From contig NC_134028.1 of the NCBI RefSeq assembly GCF_964204645.1, positions 19,504,153-19,568,152 of the forward strand: a DNA stretch of 64,000 nucleotides, read 5' to 3'. Origin of the DNA: Tubulanus polymorphus. Taxonomy: Eukaryota; Nemertea; Palaeonemertea; Tubulaniformes; Tubulanidae. Shown piece after piece: positions 23,101-32,494 of this stretch. Below the pieces are notes generated by a model. It did no database searches and was not told the DNA's origin. It saw only the letters and a list, made by a program, of their open reading frames with translations. The position numbers were made by a program, and so were the translations under genes. Position 1 is the first letter of the stretch. Each line of letters starts with the position of its first letter.

Positions 23101-25545
23101 ACAAATACTAAACGGTCTGTAGTTTCGCAAACAGCCTCGGTTTATGACCCACTTGGCTTAGCTGGCCCAGTTATCGCATTAGCTAAGATATTTATCAACA
23201 AACTGTGGCTGACTGGAAAAGACTGGGATGACAGGTTATCAACAGAAGAAACGGGTGAGTGGGATGTTATTAGGTCAAATTTGCGACAGACGAATGAAAT
23301 CATAGTGCCGCGTTGGCTTGGTATGGACACCAATCAGAAGGTACATTTCATGGTATTCTCCGATGCTGCTCCGAATGTAGCCATCGGCTGTGTGGTTTAT
23401 GCAAAACAAGGTGGAAATGTACAGATTATAGGTTCTAAAAACAAAGTCGTGTCCAAAAACAAATCCGGATGGACTGTTCCAAAGTTGGAGCTCGAAGCGA
23501 TGACTATGGCTGTCAAATATGTAAACACAGTCATAGACGCATATTCATCACAATTCAAAACAATTGAGGTAAGATATTTTACCGATTCAACTATAGCTCT
23601 GTGTTGGCTGAAATCAAACAAGGATTTGACCCAATTTGTAAAGAATCGAGTCGAAAAGATCAAGAATGGGAGCCTTGTGGATCGCTGGACGCATATGGCT
23701 TCAGAACACAATCCGGCTGACATCATTTCTAGAGGCATGTCCTTTGACAATCTTAGAAGATCTATGTGGTTCACAGGCCCTCAGTGGATGCTAGCCTCTT
23801 TGGCCCCTCCCGTTGCTAATGAGGATATCGGGGTCACAATCCTCGCAGCAGCAACAGAATACGAAAATGAATTCATCACTCGAGAAACGCAAGATTCCGA
23901 CAAACAAGGTATTCACAACATTATTGATGTCAACGAATTCACTGATTGGACCAAGCTCATAAAGGTTATAGCGTTGGTCAAGCGAGCCTTTAAAAAAGGG
24001 CTAACACACAAACGATGTCAATTGTCTGCTGCTGACATGTACTCAGCTGAAATGACACTGATACTTAGCCACCAACGTAGAACATACCCTGATGTTTTCA
24101 GATACATCGAAACAAACAAAGGTAAGTGCCCTGCTCTTGTTAGGCAGTTAGGTATCGAAAAAGACAAACATGGTGGTTACCTTCGTTGTGTAGGTCGACT
24201 TAAGAATGCGAAACGGGTAAACCCTCTTCTCAATTCACACAACTCATACCTAGCTACGCTCATCATACGCCAATCTCACGAAAATGTCCTACACTACGGT
24301 GTTGGTATGACAATATGCGATGTTCGGAAGCGATATTGGATCTCGGCGGTCAGATTCGTTGCCAAGAAAAATCTCCATCGATGCGTAACATGCAAAAAGC
24401 TGTACGGTAAGCCCTATACCGCCCCTGACCCCCCACCTCTTCCGGACTTCAGGTTGACCAATTTCAGGCCTTTCTCCGCCACTGCCATGGATTTCACTGG
24501 CCATTTGAATGTCCGGAAAGGGGTGACAGAGGTAGGTAAATGTTACATATGTTTGTACACGTGTTGTACAACCCATTTAGAAGTGGTTAACGACCTGTCC
24601 GTAGATTCTTACATACGCTCGTTTCGACGTTTTTGTACGGCCTATTCGACTCCAAATATACTCTACAGCGATAATGCGAAAACCTTCGTCGCGGGGGAGG
24701 CCGAAATAAAGCGTTTATTTGAAATCGCAAATTCGTCTCAATCACAAAACCATTATGCTGAAAAGCGTGTTGCCTTCAAGTATGCTCCAGTCCAAGCCCC
24801 TTGGATGGCGGGAGTTCACGAGCGGTGCGTAGGTACGATAAAACGAGCTGTCAAGAAAACGCTTAAGAATGCTCTCGTTACAATTGAAGAATTACAAACG
24901 CTTGTTAAAGAAATTCAGGCTATAGTAAATAATAGGCCCCTAACTTACGTCGAAGAAAAAATTGACGAGCTAAAACCAGTCACTCCTAATTCGTTAATCT
25001 ATGGACGTGACGTCGAGTTGATACCTAACGAAGAAATCGGGGAATCTGTAATATTTGATGCGGATTATTTGAACAACACGAGCATAACGTTGCAAAAGAT
25101 GGCCTTTTATAGAGCCAAGCTCATTACTGATTTTCAAAACCGTTTTAAATCTGAGTACCTAGCTGTACTCCGCGAACGACATAGAACTGAAATTAAAAAG
25201 CGACATCACAAAAAGGCCACAATAAAAAACGGAGATGTGGTAGTGATTAACGACAAAGACACTCCTCGTCACAAATGGAAACTCGGAATTATTACCGAAA
25301 CCCTCGAAAGTAGTGACGGCGGTATCCGCGCGGCTAGGGTCAAAACCATCAACGGAACAACTTGTCGAGCAGTGTCAAAATCATATCCACTTGAATTTAG
25401 TGTAGATGTGATTGTGAAACAAAACAAATCAGCAGCTGACAAACCCAAACCATTAAAAAGACCCTGTCGTGAAGCAGCACACAAAGCTCGAGCTAAGATT
25501 GCTCAACTGGCGACTGATAGTGATCATGATTCGGATTCGACTTAG
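20156..25545 (+). pseudogene. gag-pol polyprotein of the BEL/Pao element, three lesions
   Basis: The ATG at 20156 opens a gag-type coiled-coil start, but a TAA stop follows at 20246. A frameshift near 20400 leads into the main frame, open from about 20410 to 22491. A single in-frame TAA at 22492-22494 separates it from the rest of pol (to 25545). Order of domains: gag (KLPVFDGTYTQWTAFW), zinc knuckles (CRNCLKPNHQAKDC and CKICKKTHHTSIH), aspartic protease (LLDNCSSMSYI), RT (SADIAKAF, FYVDNLLTS with the YVDN form usual in BEL), RNase H (FTDSTIALCWL), an integrase zinc finger, and an integrase core (AMDFTGHL, LYSDNAKTF, GVHERCVG: the Asp, Asp, Glu triad). The basic tail fits DUF5641. All catalytic residues look kept. 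Confidence 0.9.
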
Positions 25546-25960
25546 TTGGGAATTTACATTCGAACGTGTTTAAGTTTACATAAAAATTCTTATGTTGAAA
25601 ATTGTGTGCATCTCGTTCAATCTCGCATATATTTTAGTTTAGCGTAGATTAGTATTAGATTAAATAGTTTGTTATATATGTTACATGTTCAAATGAAATC
25701 AAAGTGTATGGGTGATTACATATTCGTGGATTATTTCAACGCGCGCAGCCATGACCTATGGAATGGAACACAGTGACCTACAACCGTGGATAACTCATAT
25801 CACCGGATGATATAAACATTAGTAATTTTAATCACGCCAGTAACTGTTTACGCGTTTACACCTGGAACTTTAATTGTTCAACTACAAATTGCATATGCGG
25901 ATATTATAAAAAGACACTAGAACTACGCTGCGACTATTTCATATCTTGTACCTATCTTCC

Positions 25961-25972
25961 GGCGGGGGAGGA
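25961..25972 (+). promoter_or_regulatory. Polypurine tract
   Basis: GGCGGGGGAGGA directly precedes the 3' LTR, as needed for plus-strand priming. Confidence 0.85.
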
Positions 25973-26249
25973 TGTCTGTGACGCCATTCAGTTTGACACA
26001 ATTCTTTCTATAGTTTATAGTTTGAACCGCTCTTATCAGTACACTTTCATTCAGGCATTACGGTAATTCGACTCTCTTTAGATAAACGACTATTTCCAGG
26101 CATCACCCACGTCTCTCTTTCCTCTGCGCATGCGTATATAATCATAACCTTATAGTTTTAGTAAAATATATTCAGTTAATCATATGGAAATTCATGAGTT
26201 AGATCTGATCAATCGATAGTCGCCACTCGGACGGCCAGAGTCGACGACA
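25973..26249 (+). repeat. 3' LTR of the BEL/Pao element
   Basis: Identical to the 5' LTR except the fifth base (T here, G there). The 25546-25960 stretch before it is a non-coding 3' region. Confidence 0.93.
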
Positions 26250-26420
26250 ATCCGTAATGCCGATCTGGATACGTCATTTAAACTCACCCACGCAACAGTG
26301 AAAAACCATCGTTTTCGTACTGATTTAAGATGGATTTTTACCAAATATAAGAACGATATTCGAACTAACATGTCAGAAAACATGTTATCGCTGCTTTGCA
26401 GCTATGTTTCTTCTGGTATT

Positions 26421-26978
26421 TATGGTGGCTGATAAGGGCCATTGTGTAAATTTCCTGGTATGTAAATGAGGGCGCCAGAACGCCAAAACGAAAAAAAACC
26501 CTCAAATTTTCTCTGAAAGTAGTTTGTTTTGGCGCGCCAAAACAAAGAATGTTCCATTTTGGCGCCCCCGCCAATACGAACTTTCATTTTGGCGCCCCCG
26601 CCAAAACGAACTTTCAACCACGTAAAATAATTCTATATATGCGAATTTATGCAAATTACACACAGGATCAACGCGCCAAATTGAAAAATAATTTTACTGT
26701 GGTTGAATGCTTGTTTTGGCGGGGGCGCCAAAACGGAAATAACCGCGCCAAAACGAAATAATCTTTGTTTTGGCGCGCCAAAACGAACTTTCAGAGAAAA
26801 TTTGACGTTTTTCGTTGTTTTGGCGGGGGCGCCAAAACGGAATATTCTTTGTCTTGGCGCGCCAAAACGAACTTTCAGAGAAAATTGGACGTTTTTTTTT
26901 CGTTTTGGCGTTCTGGCGTTCTGGCGCCCTTATTTACATACCAGGCATTTTACGCTATGGCACTTATCATCCACCATA
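26421..26978. mobile_element. Foldback-type element with internal GGCGCGCC minisatellite, 6-bp TSD
   Basis: The ends are inverted copies (TATGGTGG...CCACCATA). The arms run on to CCTGGTATGTAAATRAGGGC and GCCAGAACGCCAAAACG. GGTATT flanks both sides (26415-26420, 26979-26984). The inside repeats the palindromic words of the 5.9-6.8 kb array (GGCGGGGGCGCC, TTTTGGCGCGCCAAAA, AACTTTCAGAGAAAATT). There is no transposase. Confidence 0.75.
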
Positions 26979-26987
26979 GGTATTGTT

Positions 26988-28640
26988 ATATTGATTGATT
27001 GATTTTATTTTCATAGAACATAGTCTAGTATAATAATTTATCTTACAAAATACCACTATGAACTATGAAGGACTCGTCCAGAGCCTGAAGGCTGTAGCTC
27101 TGAACAGAGTGGACGAGCCCCGGTGACTATGAAATGGATTATGATGACAAATACACAGATGTCAATATTATAAGATTTATCTATGGTAAGCTATTTTCAA
27201 AACAACATACAACATACAATGGTAATTATACTTCAATAACTATTATATAACATAAACATACTATGATAGAATATTTTAGGGGGACGGGATGAATATTCAA
27301 TATCTATTGATGAGCTGTTTTTTGTAGAGCCTGGTGAATGAATGAATTAATGGAGATTTTCTGATTGTGTTATCGATTGTTTGCCAAATGACTGGAACTT
27401 TGTTAAGAAACGATTTATTGAACATATTCGTTTTGTGACGGGCAGATTGTGAATAATTTCTTGATCTTGTGTTATGTGTGTGGTTTACTTGGTTATGTTG
27501 GAACAATGCTCTTATCGGGGTGGGCAATTTTCCTTCGAAGTATTTGTAGCCAATTTTTGCGAGGTCTAAATTTATTATGTCTTCAAATTCTAGGATATCA
27601 TATTTTCTAAATAAGTGTGATGTGGGGGCCATTATAGCGGCTGTTATCGATATATCTGATTGCCCTTTTCTGCAATTTGAAAATGGTGTCTATTTGTTTT
27701 TTTGAGAGAAGAGTGCCCCACGATGTCACTGCATAAGATAAATGTGTATGTATATAGCTTAATACAGCAGTTTCTTACTCCAAGCAGGTATAAATTTTTT
27801 TATTCTTCTTAATAAATACAAGTTTCTATTGATTTTTGAACAGATTTGTTTGAATTGTTGTTCACAAGATAGATTTTCATCAATAAGTACTCCTAAAAAT
27901 TTACACTGCTTTAATGATCTTATTTTCTCAGTACCAAATATGAGATCTATACCTGTTTGGAAACTTTTACTTCTGGGACTGTTAATTTGTTAGCATGGAA
28001 CCAATCGATCAGTGTAGATAGGTCATCTTTCAGAAGATCTAAAATAGTGTTAAGATTCTTTCCGGTAATATATATGCTAGTGTCGTCTGCGAATAATATA
28101 CTTTTACAGGATTTTAAAACTTGTAGGGCATCGTTAACATATATAAGCAGTGGTCCGAGTATAGAGCCTTGAGGAATTCCATATTCGACTTTAGTTAGAT
28201 TTGATTTGATTCCGTTGACCTTTACATACATTCTCCTTTCACTGTGGTAACTTTTCAACCATTGCAATGGAATTCCTCTTATTCCATACTTATCTAATTT
28301 GTATACTAACGTTGGGATATCGAGCGAGTCAAACGCTTTAGACAGATCAAGGAAGACTCAAATAGTGTTATTACCATTGTCGAAGCTACTAATTATATTT
28401 CCGGTTAATTCAAGTATTGCTTGAGCAGTTGAATGATTTTCTCTGTACCCATATTGGCTGCTGTAGAGTAAGTTGTTCGTAATAAAAAAGTTATATAGCC
28501 TGTTGTGAACTATTTTTTCTAGTATTTTAGATATTACGGGTAAAAGTGAGATAGGCCTGTAGTTAGTTGCTTGGGATTTATCATCACCTTTGTGGATAGG
28601 AATAACTTCTGCAATTTTCATTAATTTATTTTCATTATAT
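26988..28640 (-). pseudogene. 5'-truncated non-LTR retrotransposon (LINE)
   Basis: On the minus strand the RT region starts at MKIAEVIPIHKGDDKSQATN and runs through DLSKAFDS, PQGSILGPLL and the catalytic FADDTSIYI, to a C-terminal part ending at KKQLINRY (27297). At least one in-frame stop (about 28359) and frameshifts near 27950 break it. The 3' end carries AATC repeats (26988-27005). A stem (GGACTCGTCC with GGACGAGCCC, 27069-27120) lies in the 3' region. The 5' part, with endonuclease, is missing. The clade looks CR1- or jockey-like. Confidence 0.8.
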
Positions 28641-29083
28641 TATATTAATGTAAAATGTTTATGCTTTGTAAATTCTACTTGTAAATATAACTCTGGAGAC
28701 CACGACCCTAAAGGGTGTAATAAGTACAATAAAGAGATTATTGAATTGAATTGTTTGGAATCGAATAGCGTCACAGAGGGTTATGAGCCCTGAAACCTCC
28801 TCGGAGCTCTCCTGAAGTCGTACGTTTGTGAAGCTATCGTTTTGTGGCGCGCTCTTGTGGAGACGCCGCCTTGAATCTTTGTCAAATTACACCGGCTTAT
28901 AACCACAGAAGGCATGCGGAAGGAAACATCCACCAAGCTCTGGAGGTGGATCCACAGTGGTCAACGACGCTCTGCGATCCTTCTACACCCATCTGCAGTA
29001 CACTGAGCTGCCAAGTTGTAACTACTGTCACACCTGCTCTCCATGCGATGTTTTGGTCCGTAATTTCGTTAATAATCGGTTTA
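28641..29083 (+). other. Intergenic; possible 3' tail of another LINE on the plus strand
   Basis: At 28690-28755 a string ending AAAGAGATTATTGAATTGAA resembles a LINE 3' end with a short tail repeat. The rest holds shadow ORFs only. Confidence 0.35.
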
Positions 29084-29236
29084 AGTAATAGGGAATATCT
29101 TATTTCATACCAGAGGTCGAAGGGTCGAGCTCGCAATAAAATAAAAACAAATTCTCACACGCTCGAATTTATTTTTATTTTTTTACTCACTCACCTCTTC
29201 AACCTCTGATATGAAAAAAAGATATTCCTAATTACT
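29084..29236. repeat. Palindromic Polinton-type terminus (locus 2)
   Basis: A 153-bp imperfect palindrome. It starts AGTAATAGGGAATATC and ends GATATTCCTAATTACT. Same family as 8200-8347 and 14880-15029. The arm aligns with the big Polinton's TIR (CCAGAG, CGAGCT, GCAA, AAAACA in the same order). Confidence 0.62.
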
Positions 29237-29338
29237 CTAAACATTTCATATATATGAATATCATTTATATATATGAGTATCATTTATATAAATATCATGT
29301 ATATGAAAATCAATTTTAATAAAAAGTATGTATAATAA

Positions 29339-29488
29339 ATGGAGAGTAAAAAAATACACTGTGAATTCCTAGCTAAAATTAAAGATACTACAAATGTCAC
29401 ATCTATAGATTATAAATTTAAAAAGTTATATGAATTAACATTACATAATAAATATTTAATTACAAATATAGCTGCGAAGCAGCGATAA
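29339..29488 (+). pseudogene. Truncated start of a related Polinton gene
   Basis: After the palindrome, an AT-rich run resembling that at 8348-8443 leads to ATAATAAATGG. A 49-codon ORF follows (MESKKIHCEFLAKIKDTTNV...). It ends where LINE sequence begins, so only the 5' end of this gene is left. The product is not recognised. Confidence 0.4.
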
Positions 29489-29722
29489 CGGGTTTTCTGT
29501 ACAGTCTTAAAAACCTGTTAAACGGTCAACACAGTTTTATAAAAGGAAGGTCGACAAATAGTCAATTATACCTACTTGAAGCCATGGACGACTGGACCAG
29601 ATGGTCTTGTTTAACTCTTGAGAATCGACTGTTAGGCCTTAATTAGTCTTTATGGATTTCGACACAAAGCCTTTGATAAGGAACAACATCGGCCATTGCT
29701 AAACAAGCTATTGGGAAACATT
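29489..29722 (+). pseudogene. LINE reverse transcriptase, part left of the Polinton insertion
   Basis: The reading frame shows LKNLLNGQHSFIKGRSTNSQ, then QLYLLEAMDDW, and later a diverged AFDKEQHRPLLNKLLGN stretch. It is typical LINE RT sequence up to the Polinton border. It continues after the Polinton at 57388. Several frameshifts are present. Confidence 0.7.
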
Positions 29723-29728
29723 ATCAAT

Positions 29729-29934
29729 AGTAATTAGAAGATGGCGTTTTCAACCCAGAGTACGAGAGTACGAGCTTGCAAAAATGAAAAACATGAAAAT
29801 AATAGCAATTTCTACTTGAATTAGCAGCGAAACTCATAAAAATGAACATTATTTACATAAATTTCATATATTTTAAAATCATTTATATGTTAATTATAAC
29901 TCATTTCATACCAGACGAGACACCCGTCATCACA
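29729..29934 (+). repeat. Left TIR of the Polinton
   Basis: About 206 bp, the inverse of 57099-57381. It lacks roughly 75 bp (an AT-rich stretch before AACTCATTTCATACCAGACG) that the right copy has, so one copy has lost or gained that piece. Confidence 0.92.
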
Positions 29935-29937
29935 AGT

Positions 29938-29958
29938 AATTTTTTTTCCTTATAAATG
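29938..29958 (+). promoter_or_regulatory. Late-type promoter of the leftmost Polinton gene
   Basis: AATTTTTTTTCCTTATAAATG: a T-tract, a short spacer and TAAATG that includes the start codon. An almost identical copy drives the outermost gene at the other end (56821-56843), because the TIR similarity reaches into both genes' starts. Confidence 0.6.
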
Positions 29959-30282
29959 GGAGATAGAAAAGCATTCTTAGCAACAATAAATAACAGAATT
30001 AAACCAGCAAAAAAACAATTTGAAATAAAAAAGTTAGTTGATGTTACAAATGAAATTGAACATAAAATATTGAAATTAGAAAAGATAAAAACTAAATATG
30101 GAGAGAAAGTATCAGCTAATTTAAGCTACTGTAATGTTAGTACATCGCGAGAATTTAAAGTATTTTTACCTGATAAATGGGTTTCATTGAGTACAGAGGA
30201 ATTAAAAGATTTAGAAGGATTTAAAATAATCTATCATGGAAAAAATGAAGATGGTCATCATGATTTAGAAATTGTTGATTAA
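29956..30282 (+). CDS. Polinton hypothetical protein, 108 aa
   Basis: Intact ORF that starts at the TAAATG motif. The N-terminus is basic and helical. The C-terminal half (SREFKVFLPDKWVSLSTEEL, then a DLEIVD end) resembles small proteins seen in other Polintons, whose function I do not know. It is the only plus-strand gene at the left end and points inward. Confidence 0.7.
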   Translation: MGDRKAFLATINNRIKPAKKQFEIKKLVDVTNEIEHKILKLEKIKTKYGEKVSANLSYCNVSTSREFKVFLPDKWVSLSTEELKDLEGFKIIYHGKNEDGHHDLEIVD

Positions 30283-30397
30283 ATTTAAAAAAAAATAAAT
30301 TAATTAAAATAATGAATATCTAGAATCCGAAATGACTTATCTGGACAATTTAATTGCTCCGCATAGATAGACAAAAGTAGTGAGATATTCAATTAAT

Positions 30398-30799
30398 TTA
30401 AAAAAAATTATTTTTTTTGCTTTTTTCTAAAATATTAATCCATTTTTTTATTGTCAATTTTGGAATTTCAGAAGTATTTTCATTTTTGATAGCAGTTGTT
30501 TCAGAATTATAAATATCATGAATTTTATTTGATTTCTTATACCAATTACGCCCAATCAAAATGAATACAATTACAAATCGAACTGTAAAATATAAATATT
30601 TATCAAATATTTTATTACCAGAAGGAGTAGAAATAACAATATTTTCACTATTATTAAAATTTTCATTATTTATTCCTTCTTTTTTAGCTTTTTTATATTC
30701 TTGTGATTTAATTCCAAATTGCCGAGACCATTCATTTTGTTTCGGACTTCTCAGGTTTTTCTTCACAGTTAATTCCTTCACTTCTTCCACTTCGCTCAT
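30398..30799 (-). CDS. Polinton hypothetical protein with one TM segment
   Basis: Starts MSEVEEVKELTVKKNLRSPK. It has a basic region (QNEWSRQFGIKSQEYKKAKK) and one hydrophobic stretch (YFTVRFVIVFILI). It overlaps the 3' end of the next gene in another frame. It has no TAAATG promoter and may be expressed from the upstream message. Function unknown. Confidence 0.5.
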   Translation of the reverse strand: MSEVEEVKELTVKKNLRSPKQNEWSRQFGIKSQEYKKAKKEGINNENFNNSENIVISTPSGNKIFDKYLYFTVRFVIVFILIGRNWYKKSNKIHDIYNSETTAIKNENTSEIPKLTIKKWINILEKSKKNNFF

Positions 30800-31333
30800 T
30801 AATTGTAGAAAAATTTCTACTTTCAATATTCGAAAATGTTATAACTCCAGTTGATAATAATGTCATAAATCCACTTATTGAAATGATAAATATCCAATCC
30901 ACTTATTTAATTCAGTCATAACTAAATAATCATTTTTTAAATCGGAATAATATCTTTTTTCATCTTGAATTGGCAGCATATAATTACATAATTTAATATA
31001 ACTTTTTACTACATTTTCTGATATCACGTCATTAATTCTAGCTATTCTCGCAGTTTCATAAATCTTAAATAATTTAATAATTTCATCTGATTTCATTGTA
31101 TCTAATTCATTATAAGTTAAATTTTTACTAATAAAACTTTTACATTTCCCAGATGCTATTAATATTTCTAATTGATGTTTACAATAAAGATAATATTCAT
31201 AATTATTATTTGTTGTGACATTATTTAAAGCACCATCATCTGGAGTTAATTTTGTTTCTGTTATTCCTATATCATCTAAAGTTTTTTCAATTGGAACATC
31301 GCCATTTTTAGATTTTTTCTTTTCACCTCCCAT
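30732..31333 (-). pseudogene. Polinton protein with C-terminal TM segment, one frameshift
   Basis: Starts MGGEKKKSKNGDVPIEK at a TATAAATG motif and stays open to about 30895. A frameshift there puts a clear hydrophobic segment (FIISISGFMTLLSTGVITF) and a charged tail out of frame. Length would be about 200 residues. The family is not recognised. Confidence 0.55.
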
Positions 31334-31354
31334 TTATATAACAAAAAAATTAGT

Positions 31355-31638
31355 TGTGATGTTGCGACTAGAATTTAACTAGAATGTAACTAAAAATCAA
31401 CTAGATTAACAAACTAGTTGAATTATTATTGTTTTTATTTATTTCTTGTTAAATCTAGTTGATTTTTGTTCCAACTACCAATAACTAGAATTCAACTGGA
31501 ATGTAACTAAAAATATACTAGATTAACAAGCTAGTTAAAATATTGTTGAATTTTATTTGATTTTTGTTTCAACTACCAATAACTAGAATTCAACTAGAAT
31601 GTAACTAAATATGTAATAGATTAACAAGCTAGTTGAAT
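31355..31638. repeat. Three direct repeats of about 95 bp in a Polinton intergenic gap
   Basis: Each unit holds ACTAGAATTCAACTAGAATG (variants), TAACTAAAAAT, AGATTAACAAGCTAGTTGAA and TTTTTGTT(C/T)CAACTACC. The inner CTAGTTGAA / TTCAACTAG words are also mutual inverses. It separates the ATPase gene's end from the gene at 30732-31333. The role could be transcript ends or a replication signal, but neither is shown. Confidence 0.6.
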
Positions 31639-32180
31639 TTAAATAAATTCATATTTAAAAGGGTGCTGTAATCGAAATAGTAATTTTGATCTTTTATTAA
31701 TTTTCAATTTATCCATATATTCATTATGTAAATCATGTGGAATAATATCATTTTCCTCAAGCGCATTTTTCATCGATTTCCTATCTTTATTGTAGAATAA
31801 AACTAAAAATCTAATGTTTTCTCTAAAATCTTTAACAATTGAATTATATTTTTGATTTAAAACCCAAGTTGTCATCCTAAAATGTCTACCAGAAAAAGCT
31901 AAATAACATAACTCACTTTCTCTAACTTTTGAATCATGTAAATTTGCACAATCATCTATAATGAATAATGTATTTGATCCTTCATAAACATCAATTGCTA
32001 TTTTAATACAATTATCTAAATTTTCTTTTACTGTTTTAGGATCTAATATAATAAATTTATTATTTTTAGTTATATTTCTATCATAAGTTTGATTAAATTC
32101 ATATGTTGGACAAAATAATACTATATTATCAAAATAGTTTTTATAAACAGTTTCTAATAAATTTAATATAAAATAAGTAT
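31639..32180 (-). pseudogene. Packaging ATPase, C-terminal part (cut by DIRS)
   Basis: Frame open from the DIRS junction to the stop at 31639. The part after the Walker A lysine starts TYFILNLLETVYKNYFDNIV. It has the Walker B-like LFIIDDCANL and a later SGRHFRMTTWVLNQ stretch, which is typical of A32/FtsK-HerA-type viral genome packaging ATPases. The remaining first residues of the open frame come from DIRS sequence, not from this gene. The N-terminal part lies at 38233-38300. Confidence 0.85.
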
Positions 32181-32330
32181 TTCCGTCGAGTACTGTACCC
32201 TTTCCTATGGTTTTTGCCAATATTTTCTAAATTTGGATTTATCGCCAATGGTTTTTCTATACGACCCGGCCCTGCGGTATTGCATTTAGCCACCGGCGAA
32301 ATCCGCCATCTTTTTTCTTGGCGTTCTCGC
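32180..32330. repeat. DIRS left inverted terminal repeat
   Basis: Inverse of 38070-38232. The outermost bases differ from those of the right end (GTACTGTACCC here, GGGTAAGTACTACTCGG there). This asymmetry is what the internal complementary region records. Confidence 0.85.
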
Positions 32331-32494
32331 AGTAGAACGCGTTGGATTTTTTCGCCGTAAAAATCTGGGAATTAGGATATTAGAGAGTTTTCACTCTCAT
32401 AACGGTGAGTCCGTTCGGTTTGGGGGTTATCCCTGGTTTCTTTTTTTCCGTAAGAATTTTATTTACAAATATAATTTGATTGAATTGAATTGTT

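Larger units (their letters stand above)
19764..26249 (+). mobile_element. BEL/Pao LTR retrotransposon, full length
   Basis: Two 277-bp LTRs (19764-20040 and 25973-26249) differ at one visible base and are flanked by the 5-bp duplication ATCCG (19759-19763 and 26250-26254). Between them lie a primer-binding site, a gag-pol reading frame with BEL/Pao-type domains and a polypurine tract. Near-identical LTRs mean a recent insertion. The coding frame is nonetheless broken (see gag-pol). Confidence 0.95.

Noticed and set aside
26384-26406. Short match between TTATCGCTGCTTTGCAGC and the inverse string at 29471-29488
   Set aside because: About 30 bp alike, next to LINE or LTR borders. Too short to call an element.
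27957-28172. Plus-strand ORF in the LINE
   Set aside because: Antisense shadow of the reverse transcriptase.
29339-29488. Part of the large Polinton
   Set aside because: It lies outside the ATCAAT duplication and left TIR, so it belongs to an older, different copy.
32180-32220. MAKTIGKGTV as the true start of the ATPase
   Set aside because: These codons are DIRS terminal sequence. The 'GKGT' is not the Walker A loop. The real one is at 38233-38255.
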